Shown: positions 8,218 to 14,274 of the stretch, one piece after another
Layout: the number at the start of each line of letters is the position of its first letter
How positions within the stretch are numbered: position 1 is the first letter of the stretch
Assembly: GCA_050013915.1 (NCBI GenBank)
Contig: JBEKEI010000069.1
Coordinates: 1 to 21,136 of the forward strand
Reading direction: 5' to 3'
Length of the DNA: 21,136 bases
From: Roseiarcus sp050013915
GTDB lineage: Bacteria > Pseudomonadota > Alphaproteobacteria > Rhizobiales > Beijerinckiaceae
The notes under the pieces: generated by a model
What the model was told of the DNA's origin: nothing
Database searches by the model: none
Seen by the model: the letters and a program-made list of their open reading frames with translations, nothing else
Made by a program: the position numbers and the translations under genes

Positions 8218-8237
8218 TAACATGACTTAACGTGACT
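8218..8237 (+). promoter_or_regulatory. Tandem 10-bp direct repeat, likely response-regulator operator
   Basis: TAACATGACT at 8218-8227 is followed directly by TAACGTGACT at 8228-8237, identical at nine of ten positions. A weaker half-matching copy (CAACAACTCG) precedes it at 8208-8217. OmpR/PhoB-class regulators bind tandem direct repeats with one-helical-turn (10-11 bp) periodicity, and the site lies in the 242-base spacer between an OmpR-class regulator gene and a divergent Spy-like gene. CTACAT at 8253-8258 could be a -10 element for the Spy-like gene at a PhoB-like distance. A run of seven T bases lies at 8173-8179. Binding is inferred; the repeat is directly visible. Confidence 0.5.
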
Positions 8238-8351
8238 TCCTGCCGAGCTCCTCTACATCCGAGCGCCGAAACACGGCGTCCCCGCATTGCCTGTCCCGCC
8301 GGGCGTCCGGCGCCGGCGGCCTTGCGGGGGCCATCGAAAAGGGCGGATCAA

Positions 8352-8846
8352 ATGACCAGACTCGGCCTCGCCGGAATTGCGTTTGTCACCCTCGCCGGTC
8401 TCGCGGTCGCCGCCGGCGGGGCGGCCGTCGCCGACGATCCGCCGGCGCCGGGTCCCCATCGCTGGATGGAAATGCGCGCGGCGCTGCTCGACGCCCATCT
8501 CGAGGGCATGAAGGCGGGGCTCAGGTTGACGCCGGATCAGCAGAAAGCCTGGGCGCCGTTCGAAACCGCGGTGCGCGACGTCGCGAAGGAACGTGCGCAG
8601 GCCATGCGCGCGGCGCGCTCGCAATGGGAGGCGAACGACGACGAGCGGCCGACGCTGATCGATCGCCTGCATGCGATGTCGGACCGGCTCGCCACGCGAT
8701 CCAGCGAGCTCAGAACGATCGCCGACGCCGCCGCGCCGCTCTATGCGAGCCTCGACGACGGGCAGAAGCGCATCTTCGCCGCGCTGTTCCATGAGCTCGC
8801 CGCGGCAGGGCGCCGCGGCGCGCATGCGCATGAAGAGGCGCGTTGA
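8352..8846 (+). CDS. Periplasmic Spy/CpxP-like LTxxQ-motif protein
   Basis: This is a 164-residue exported protein. A signal peptide spans about residues 1-27 (hydrophobic core LGLAGIAFVTLAGLAVAAGG, cleavage near AAVA/DD). The mature part is helical and charged, with the motif LTPDQQ at 59-64 in the context GLRLTPDQQKAWAPFETAVRD. A degenerate second copy, LDDGQKRIF, lies at 134-142, which is the two-motif arrangement of the alphaproteobacterial LTxxQ family. Family members in enterobacteria (Spy, CpxP) are ATP-independent periplasmic chaperones or stress-signalling inhibitors; others bind metals. The mature start (PHRW) and the tail (HAHEE) add histidines. I start at the ATG at 8352, where the signal peptide begins, not at the upstream in-frame GTG at 8232, which lies inside the direct-repeat operator. 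It is probably controlled by the divergent two-component pair and is followed after 33 bases by a small membrane protein gene. Confidence 0.85.
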   Translation: MTRLGLAGIAFVTLAGLAVAAGGAAVADDPPAPGPHRWMEMRAALLDAHLEGMKAGLRLTPDQQKAWAPFETAVRDVAKERAQAMRAARSQWEANDDERPTLIDRLHAMSDRLATRSSELRTIADAAAPLYASLDDGQKRIFAALFHELAAAGRRGAHAHEEAR

Positions 8847-8879
8847 CGGCGCGCCGCGACCGACGCAGAGGAGAGCGAC

Positions 8880-9119
8880 ATGAGCGGGCCCGGACCGTTC
8901 GACGATCCCGCCGAGCGCGACTTCGCCGATGTGCAGGCGATGGCGCGCCGGCAGCTGCGCGTGTCGCTGGTCGTCGGCTTCGCGCTGCTGGCGATGGCCG
9001 CGGCGGCGGCGGTGAGTGGCCCTCATGAAACTTCTGTGGAGATGGCTGGCTCGAGTAAGGCGCTGGCGGCAGCGCATTCAGCGGTCGCGCTACCTGAGGT
9101 CGAGGCGGTGAGGCCGTGA
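8880..9119 (+). CDS. Small single-pass membrane protein, unknown function
   Basis: This 79-residue product is of no family I recognise. It has an acidic, soluble N-terminus (PFDDPAERDFADVQAMARRQLR), one membrane helix at about 27-46 (VSLVVGFALLAMAAAAAV) and a short Ala/Ser/Glu-rich tail. An excellent ribosome site, AGAGGAGA at 8867-8874, sits five bases before the ATG, so translation is well supported. It follows the Spy-like gene by 33 bases on the same strand and is probably co-transcribed with it, which would tie it to the same envelope-stress response. Orientation is likely N-terminus in the cytoplasm, with arginines just before the helix. The last third of the frame, from about 9013, has different base composition and overlaps another small frame, so the true 3' end could repay inspection. 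Confidence 0.65.
   Translation: MSGPGPFDDPAERDFADVQAMARRQLRVSLVVGFALLAMAAAAAVSGPHETSVEMAGSSKALAAAHSAVALPEVEAVRP
9025..9111 (+). CDS. Possible 28-residue Arg/Trp-rich small protein overlapping the small membrane protein gene
   Basis: An ATG frame, one base out of register with the surrounding gene, encodes a 28-residue, strongly cationic peptide that starts MKLLWRWLARVRRWRQR and ends in RSRR. It would be amphipathic, with three tryptophans and about twelve arginines. It uses codons less GC-biased than its neighbours (AAA, CTT, AGA, GTA, ATT). The ribosome site is poor (GAGTGG, eight bases upstream). It could be translated by coupling within the operon, could be a DUF1127-like Arg-rich mini-protein, or could be chance. 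No homology is claimed. Confidence 0.2.
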   Translation: MKLLWRWLARVRRWRQRIQRSRYLRSRR

Positions 9120-9135
9120 CCGCGCGTCGCGCCGC

Positions 9136-9447
9136 TCACTTGCCGGCGGACGGCGGGTCGGCCTCGCCGCCGACGCGGCCGGTCTTGATTTCTATGCAGG
9201 TCAAGGCCTCGACATAGCTCGAGACGATGCGTCCGAGCTCCGCGCAGGTCGCGCGCGCCGCCGCCGGATAGGTCGGCCATTTCTGCCGCAGTTCGTCGCG
9301 CGCCGCCTGCTCGTCGTGCAGACAATCCTGATAGACCGCCGTGCGCCGCCCGGCGGGGACGCCGGTCTGTTCGCTCCGGCAGATCGCGCTCAAGTCCAGT
9401 TCGGGCGCCGCCCCCGCGAGCGCCAGCAACAGCAGCACCGGCGCCAT
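9136..9447 (-). CDS. Small secreted four-cysteine protein, unknown function
   Basis: This 103-residue product has a very short signal peptide (MAPVLLLLALAGAAPELDL) and a mature domain with exactly four cysteines, Cys23, Cys42, Cys68 and Cys84, which could form two disulfides in the periplasm. The core YQDCLHDEQAARDELRQKWP and SSYVEALTCIEI resembles a family of hypothetical exported proteins that I associate with Hyphomicrobiales, but I cannot name a domain. Translation is well supported by AGGAGG at 9454-9459 (minus strand), six bases before the ATG. It lies 58 bases downstream of the flavin monooxygenase on the same strand and may be read through from it; no clear terminator lies between them. 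It converges with the small membrane protein gene, with only 16 bases between the stops. Confidence 0.75.
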   Translation of the reverse strand: MAPVLLLLALAGAAPELDLSAICRSEQTGVPAGRRTAVYQDCLHDEQAARDELRQKWPTYPAAARATCAELGRIVSSYVEALTCIEIKTGRVGGEADPPSAGK

Positions 9448-9505
9448 GCCTCGCCTCCTCGTCGATTTGGGCGCGCGCCGGTCGCAAGGCGCGCAGACCC
9501 GGCCA

Positions 9506-10867
9506 TCATCGCACGCCCGGCGCCCGGTCGCCAGCGCGCGGGCTCGGGAAGAACCGGTTGCCCGGCCGCGGCAGGCCGAGATTCTCGCGCAACGTCCGGC
9601 CCTCGTACTCCCGGCGCAACAGGCCGCGCCGCTGCAGTTCGGGCACGACCTCAGCGACGAAATCGTCGAGCCCGCCCGGCAGATAGGGGAACATGACGTT
9701 GAAGCCGTCGCAGCCCTCGCCCAACAGCCACTCTTCCATCGCGTCGGCGATCGCGGGCGGCGTGCCGACGAAGGCGAGGCCGGCGTAGCCGCCGAGGCGC
9801 TGGGCGAGCTGGCGCACGGTGAGGCCGTCCCGGCGCGCGAGCCCGATCACCCGCTCGCGCGCGCTCTTGCTCGCGTTGGTTTCCGGGATTTCGGGCAGCG
9901 GCGCATCGGGATCGAAGTGCGAGGCGTCGTGGCCGAGCGCGATCGACAGCGAGGCGATCGCGCTCTCGTAATGGACGAGGCCATCGAGACGCGCGCGCTT
10001 CTCGCGCGCCTCGCGTTCGGTCGCGCCGACGACGACGAAGGCGCCGGGCAGAATCTTCAGATGATCGGGGTCGCGGCCGAACGCGGCCATGCGGCCCTTG
10101 ACGTCCCTGTAGAACGCCTGCCCGTCGGCGAGCCGCGACGGGGCCGCGAACACGACTTCGGCGGTCTCCGCGGCGAGCTGGCGCCCGGCCTCCGAGGCGC
10201 CCGCCTGCACGATGACCGGCCATCCCTGAACCGGTCGCGCGATGTTGAGGGGCCCGCGCACCGAGAGATAGCGGCCCTTGTGATCGAGGACATGCATCCG
10301 GTCGGGATCGAAGAACAGCCCGCTCTCGACGTCCCGCAGAAACGCGTCGTCGGCGAAACTGTCCCACAGGCCGGTGACGACTTCGTAGAATTCGCGCGCG
10401 CGCCGGTAGCGCTCGTCATGCTCCATGTGGTCGTCCATGCCGAAATTGAGCGCCGCGTCGGGATTGGACGTGGTGACGATGTTCCAGCCCGCCCGGCCGC
10501 CGCTGATGTGGTCGAGCGAGGCGAAGCGCCGCGCGATCAGATAGGGCTGCTCGAAGGTCGTCGATGCGGTCGCGATCAGGCCGAGATGCTCGGTCGCCAT
10601 CGCCAGCGCGGGCAGCAGGGTGATCGGATCGAAGGAGGTGACGGTGTGGCTGCGCTTGAGCGCCTCCAGCGGCATATTGAGCACAGCGAGATGGTCGGCC
10701 ATGAAGAAGGCGTCGAACCGGCCGCGCTCGAGCGTCTGCGCGCAATGCCGGAGCCGGGCGAGATTGAAATTGGCGTCGGGCCAGGCGCCGGGATAGCGCC
10801 AGCCGCCGGTATGGATCGAGGTCGGCCGCATGAAGGCGCCGAGCTTCAGCTGACGCTCAGGTGTCAT
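9506..10867 (-). CDS. LLM-class FMN-dependent monooxygenase, NtaA/SnaA/DszA-type
   Basis: This 453-residue cytoplasmic enzyme is expected to use FMNH2 supplied by a separate reductase to oxidise a small organic substrate; the family includes nitrilotriacetate, EDTA, dimethyl-sulfide and dibenzothiophene-sulfone monooxygenases. Family marks are the opening KLGAFMRPTSIHTGGWRYP, DAFFMADHLAV (52-62), ATASTTFEQPYLIARRFASLDH (about 99-120), SGGRAGWNIVTTSNPDAALNFG (122-143), ERYRRAREFYEVVTGLWDS (152-170) and PVIVQAGASEAGR. It is full length with no missing segment. GGAGAA lies about seven bases before the ATG (minus strand). No flavin reductase gene is visible nearby, so the partner must be elsewhere. 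The real substrate cannot be told from sequence, and annotations in this family are often wrong about it. Upstream lie a 16-bp palindrome and a GC-rich hairpin. Confidence 0.92.
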   Translation of the reverse strand: MTPERQLKLGAFMRPTSIHTGGWRYPGAWPDANFNLARLRHCAQTLERGRFDAFFMADHLAVLNMPLEALKRSHTVTSFDPITLLPALAMATEHLGLIATASTTFEQPYLIARRFASLDHISGGRAGWNIVTTSNPDAALNFGMDDHMEHDERYRRAREFYEVVTGLWDSFADDAFLRDVESGLFFDPDRMHVLDHKGRYLSVRGPLNIARPVQGWPVIVQAGASEAGRQLAAETAEVVFAAPSRLADGQAFYRDVKGRMAAFGRDPDHLKILPGAFVVVGATEREAREKRARLDGLVHYESAIASLSIALGHDASHFDPDAPLPEIPETNASKSARERVIGLARRDGLTVRQLAQRLGGYAGLAFVGTPPAIADAMEEWLLGEGCDGFNVMFPYLPGGLDDFVAEVVPELQRRGLLRREYEGRTLRENLGLPRPGNRFFPSPRAGDRAPGVR

Positions 10868-10880
10868 CGCGTTCTCCGCA

Positions 10881-10896
10881 TCGCCGGCGCCGGCGA
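10881..10896. promoter_or_regulatory. Perfect 16-bp palindrome near the monooxygenase start
   Basis: TCGCCGGCGCCGGCGA is its own reverse complement and begins 13 bases upstream of the monooxygenase start codon (minus strand). It may be an operator for a dimeric repressor, or simply GC-rich chance. It overlaps nothing coding that I trust. Confidence 0.25.
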
Positions 10897-10907
10897 CCCC
10901 GTCGGCC

Positions 10908-10939
10908 GGCCCGCGGGGCTGACCTAGGCGCCGCGGGCC
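10908..10939. terminator. GC-rich hairpin in the monooxygenase-kup spacer
   Basis: GGCCCGCGG (10908-10916) and CCGCGGGCC (10931-10939) form a perfect 9-bp stem around a 14-base loop. There is no T-run, so a terminator is uncertain. Read on the minus strand it would lie in the leader of the monooxygenase mRNA. It also sits just after the stop of the possible gene remnant that ends at 10946 on the minus strand, where a terminator would be expected. Confidence 0.3.
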
Positions 10940-10945
10940 CCTTCC

Positions 10946-11080
10946 TCAAGTCTCGGCGAATTCCAACAGCGCGCCGGCGGCGTCCGGGGCCGCGACCACT
11001 ACCGGCCCGGCGATTCCGGCCGCCGAAAGCAGCGGCGCGACCGCGCCGAGCCTGCGAACCCGCAGCTCCGATCGGTCGGA
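10946..11080 (-). pseudogene. Possible 3' remnant of an unidentified gene
   Basis: One minus-strand frame ending in TGA at 10946-10948 reads as protein-like for about 45 residues, with LRVRRLGAVAPLLSAAG, then GIAGPVVVAAPDAAG and a final LLEFAET. It has hydrophobic-core patterning and high C/G at third positions like real genes here. No ATG, and no GTG or TTG far enough upstream, opens this frame before it runs under the kup promoter and gene. The LEFAE-like ending recalls the C-termini of some VOC/glyoxalase-type proteins, but that is only a resemblance. It could be debris of a truncated gene, or chance in GC-rich DNA. Confidence 0.25.
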
Positions 11081-11103
11081 ACGCGGCGCCGGGGCGGCGC
11101 GTT
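11078..11103 (+). promoter_or_regulatory. EcfG-type general-stress promoter of kup
   Basis: GGAAC at 11078-11082, exactly 17 bases, then CGTT at 11100-11103 matches the alphaproteobacterial EcfG consensus (GGAAC, 16-17 bases, CGTT) at every position. Transcription would start near 11110, giving a short leader before the ATG at 11135. It would put kup, and perhaps the hydrolase behind it, under the PhyR/NepR/EcfG general stress response. It also argues against the TTG at 11102 as the kup start, because that codon overlaps the -10 element. Confidence 0.55.
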
Positions 11104-11134
11104 GGCCAGGGGCGTCTCGATTTTGCCAAAAAAC

Positions 11135-13096
11135 ATGGAATTCGCCGATGAACCGATTCCGCCCGAGCCGGACTCGCGGCGCCGGCGCGGCCGCGCGGGC
11201 CCGATCGTGAGCGCGCTCGCCGCCGCCGCCGCGCCGGGCAAGGAAGCCGCGCCGGCCTGGCTGGCGCTCGGCGCGCTCGGCGTCGTCTTCGGCGACATCG
11301 GCACTTCACCGCTCTATGCCGTCAAGCTCTGCTTCCTCCCGCTCGGGCGCGCGACGCCGCTGGAGGTCTATGGCGTGCTGTCGTTGATCGCCTGGGCGCT
11401 GTTCGTCGTCGTCACGCTGAAATACGTGATCGTGATCATGCGCGCGGACAATCGCGGCGAGGGCGGCATACTCGCGCTGACCGCGCTGGCGCTCCGCACG
11501 CGGGGGCGCGTCGCGCGGCCCGCCGGGTGGATGTTGCTCGCCGGGCTCACCGGCGCGGCGCTCTTCTACGGCGACGGCGTCATCACGCCGGCGATCTCGG
11601 TGCTCAGCGCCGTCGAGGGGCTGAGGGTCGCCACGCCCGCCTTCGATCGTCTCATCGTGCCGCTCGCCCTCGCGATCCTGCTGGGGCTGTTCCTCGTCCA
11701 GCGCTTCGGCGCCGGGCGGCTCGGCGGGCTGTTCGGTATCGTCACGACCGCGTGGTTCGTCACGATCGGACTCATCGGCGCAGCGGAGATCGCCGGCGAT
11801 CCGGCGATCCTGTTCGCGCTCAACCCCTGGTGCGCGGTTCGCCTGCTCGCAGCCGCTCCCCTCGAAGGCTTCGCCCTGCTCGGCGCCGTGGTGCTCGCGG
11901 TGACCGGCGCCGAGGCGCTCTACGCCGACATCGGGCAGTTCGGCAAGGGGCCGATCCGTCTGGCCTGGCTCGGCCTCGTCCTTCCCGCGCTGCTGCTCAA
12001 CTATTTCGGCCAGGGCGCGCTGCTGCTGCGCGACCCCGGCGCCGCGCATGATCCGTTCTTTCGGCTGGCGCCCGGCTGGGCGCTCTATCCGCTCGTGACG
12101 CTCGCCACCCTGGCGACCGTGATCGCCTCCCAGGCGATGATTTCGGGCGCGTTCTCGATGACCCAGCAGGCCGTGCGGCTCGGCTACCTCCCGCGGTTCG
12201 AGATCCGCCACACTTCGGCGCAGCAGCCGGGCCAGATCTATATCCCCGCGATCAATGCGTTCCTGATGGCGGCGGTCGCCGCGGTCGTGCTGATCTTCCG
12301 CAGTTCGGAAAACATGGGCGCGGCCTATGGCATCGCGGTGACCGGCACCATGGCGCTGACGACGGCGCTCGCCTTCGTCGTCATGACCGGCCAGGACGGC
12401 TGGAACCGCTGGGCGGCGGCGGCCGTGTTCGGACTCTTCCTGATCGTCGACCTCGCCTTCTTGGCCGCCAGTTCGCTCAAGATCGCCCATGGCGGCTGGG
12501 TTCCGGTCGCGGTCGCGCTGCTGATGCTGACGCTGATGTATTCCTGGCTGCGCGGGGCCGAGGCGCTGGTCGCGGCGCGCTCGAAGGGCGCGGAATCGCT
12601 CGAAGGCTTCCTTGCCGGCCTCGATCGCGACGAGCCGCCGCGCGTCCCCGGGCTCGCGGTCTACCTCACCCCCAACGACCGGCTCGTGCCGGCTGCACTG
12701 GTCAACAACCTCGAGCATAATCGCGTGCTGCACGAGCGGGTCGTGATGATGCGGGTGCTGCGAATCGATTTTCCGCACGCGACCGACAAGGAGAAATATT
12801 CGCTCGTCGCGCTCCCTCATGGCTTCTTCGTCGCCGAGGTCCGCTATGGCTTCATGGACCAGCCGGACATTCCGCGCGCGCTCGCCCAGCTCCGCATCCC
12901 CGATCTGAAGTTCGACCTCGGGGCGACGTCGTTCTTCATTGGCCGCGACAAGATCGCGGTCGCGTCGGGCGGCGGCCTCTGGGCCTGGCGCAAGCGCCTG
13001 TTCATCTTCATGCATCTGGTCATGGTGAGCGCCACGGACTACTACCGGATCCCGAGCCGGCGCGTCGTGGAGCTCGGCGAGGAGACGCGCATCTGA
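11135..13096 (+). CDS. kup: Kup-family low-affinity potassium uptake transporter
   Basis: This 653-residue inner-membrane K+/H+ symporter of the KUP/HAK/KT family has the diagnostic signature GVVFGDIGTSPLYA at residues 49-62. Further family segments are RADNRGEGGILAL, FYGDGVITPAISVLSAVEGL, TGAEALYADIGQFGKGPI, LNYFGQGALLL, QAMISGAFSMTQQAVRLGYLP and NMGAAYGIAVTGTM. About twelve membrane helices end near residue 470, and a cytoplasmic C-terminal domain of about 180 residues follows (VYLTPNDRLVPAALVNNLEHN, TSFFIGR, LFIFMHLVMVSATDYYRIPS). The frame opens at a TTG at 11102, but that lies in a probable promoter, so I use the ATG at 11135. No clear ribosome site precedes that ATG; a GTG at 11209 is a less likely alternative. 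The alpha/beta hydrolase gene follows after 46 bases on the same strand. Kup usually serves under osmotic or acid stress or low K+, which fits a stress promoter. Confidence 0.95.
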   Translation: MEFADEPIPPEPDSRRRRGRAGPIVSALAAAAAPGKEAAPAWLALGALGVVFGDIGTSPLYAVKLCFLPLGRATPLEVYGVLSLIAWALFVVVTLKYVIVIMRADNRGEGGILALTALALRTRGRVARPAGWMLLAGLTGAALFYGDGVITPAISVLSAVEGLRVATPAFDRLIVPLALAILLGLFLVQRFGAGRLGGLFGIVTTAWFVTIGLIGAAEIAGDPAILFALNPWCAVRLLAAAPLEGFALLGAVVLAVTGAEALYADIGQFGKGPIRLAWLGLVLPALLLNYFGQGALLLRDPGAAHDPFFRLAPGWALYPLVTLATLATVIASQAMISGAFSMTQQAVRLGYLPRFEIRHTSAQQPGQIYIPAINAFLMAAVAAVVLIFRSSENMGAAYGIAVTGTMALTTALAFVVMTGQDGWNRWAAAAVFGLFLIVDLAFLAASSLKIAHGGWVPVAVALLMLTLMYSWLRGAEALVAARSKGAESLEGFLAGLDRDEPPRVPGLAVYLTPNDRLVPAALVNNLEHNRVLHERVVMMRVLRIDFPHATDKEKYSLVALPHGFFVAEVRYGFMDQPDIPRALAQLRIPDLKFDLGATSFFIGRDKIAVASGGGLWAWRKRLFIFMHLVMVSATDYYRIPSRRVVELGEETRI

Positions 13097-13142
13097 GGCC
13101 GCTCCGCCCCTGGCCGCGACCTCCAGCCGCAAGGAGGAACCG

Positions 13143-14141
13143 ATGAGGCGCGATCACTGCCCGGCTCTCGCTCTGGCCGCCTTCCTGTCGCTCGGCGCGG
13201 CGGCGCCCGAGCCCGTCTACGGGCCGGAGCTCGAGGGTTTCGACTATCCCTATCCGGTTGCGCGATTCGCCCTGCAATCGCAGGGCCAGAGCCTGCACAT
13301 GGCCTATATGGACGTCGCGCCCGCCACGCCGGCGCGCGGCGTCGCCGTCCTCCTGCACGGCAAGAACTTCTGCGGCGCGACCTGGGAGGCGTCCATCGAG
13401 GCGCTTCGCGGGGCCGGCTATCGCGTCATAGTTCCCGACCAGATCGGCTTCTGCAAATCCAGCAAGCCGGCCCGCTACCAGTTCAGCTTCCAGCAGCTCG
13501 CGCGCAACACCCGGGCGCTGCTCGCCGCGCTTGGCGTCGAGCGGGCGACGATCGTGGGCCATTCCACCGGCGGCATGCTCGCCGTCCGCTACGGGCTGAT
13601 GTATCCCGAGCTGGTCCGCCAGCTCGTCCTCGTCGACCCGATCGGGCTCGAGGACTGGAAGGCCGAAGGCGTGCCGTCGATCAGCGTCGACCAATGGTAC
13701 GAGCGTGAATCGATGACGACCGCCGACAGCCTGCACGGCTACGAGCAGGCGACCTATTACGCCGGCCAGTGGCGCCCAGCCTATGATCGCTGGGTCGAAA
13801 TGCTCGCCGGCATGTATCGCGGCGCCGGGCGCAACGCCGTCGCCTGGGATTCGGCGCTGCTCGACGACATGATCTACACCCAGCCGGTCTTCTACGAACT
13901 CGGCCGGCTGGTCCCGCCGACCCTGCTCATCATCGGCGACCGGGACACGACCGCGATCGGCAAGGACCTCGCGCCGCCCGAACTGCGCGCGCGGCTCGGC
14001 GACTATCCGAAACTCGGCGCGAACGCCGCGCGGACGATCCCCGACGCCAGGCTGATCGCGTTTCCCGCCCTTGGCCACGCCCCGCAGATCCAGGACCCGG
14101 CGGCGTTCAACAAGGCCTTGCTCGACAACCTGGCGCCATAG
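13143..14141 (+). CDS. Exported alpha/beta-fold hydrolase
   Basis: This 332-residue hydrolase has an N-terminal signal peptide (about residues 1-22, LALAAFLSLGAAAPEP), so it acts in the periplasm or outside. The nucleophile elbow GHSTGG places Ser141. The acid is Asp266 or Asp268 in LLIIGDRDTTA, and the base is His312 in PALGHAPQ; the oxyanion-hole motif HGKNF is at 72-76. Two cysteines, Cys77 (KNFCGATW) and Cys104 (QIGFCKSSKP), could pair after export. The overall pattern VIVPDQIGFCKSSKP fits a common family of secreted esterase/epoxide-hydrolase-like proteins, but the substrate is unknown. A very strong ribosome site, AAGGAGGA at 13131-13138, lies four bases before the ATG. It lies 46 bases after kup and probably shares its transcript. 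The following protease gene starts 133 bases later. Confidence 0.9.
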   Translation: MRRDHCPALALAAFLSLGAAAPEPVYGPELEGFDYPYPVARFALQSQGQSLHMAYMDVAPATPARGVAVLLHGKNFCGATWEASIEALRGAGYRVIVPDQIGFCKSSKPARYQFSFQQLARNTRALLAALGVERATIVGHSTGGMLAVRYGLMYPELVRQLVLVDPIGLEDWKAEGVPSISVDQWYERESMTTADSLHGYEQATYYAGQWRPAYDRWVEMLAGMYRGAGRNAVAWDSALLDDMIYTQPVFYELGRLVPPTLLIIGDRDTTAIGKDLAPPELRARLGDYPKLGANAARTIPDARLIAFPALGHAPQIQDPAAFNKALLDNLAP

Positions 14142-14274
14142 GCCCGGGCCGCCCGATCGGCGACATTACCAACCTTTCATGTCCGCGCCATCGGCAGGTA
14201 AAGCGCGGCGGCCCATCTTGCTCGCATACCGCCGGGCGATCCGCGCCGGCGCTGCGATCTCGATGGAGAACTCA

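Noticed and set aside
8232..8351. N-terminal extension of the Spy-like gene from a GTG
   Set aside because: It starts within the direct repeat, is Arg/Pro-rich, and would mask the signal peptide that begins at 8352.
9341..10927. Plus-strand frame opposite the monooxygenase and small secreted protein
   Set aside because: The minus-strand products have recognisable family motifs and good ribosome sites; the plus frame has none.
11306..13132. Long minus-strand frame opposite kup
   Set aside because: Hydrophilic, His/Arg/Asp-rich mirror of a membrane protein gene; no motif and no ribosome site.
14142..14151. GGCCCGGGCC palindrome after the hydrolase gene as a terminator
   Set aside because: It has no loop and no T-run; short GC palindromes are common at this base composition.
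14071..14262. N-terminal extension of the protease
   Set aside because: Overlaps the hydrolase 3' end and would bury the signal peptide; the later start has a ribosome site.
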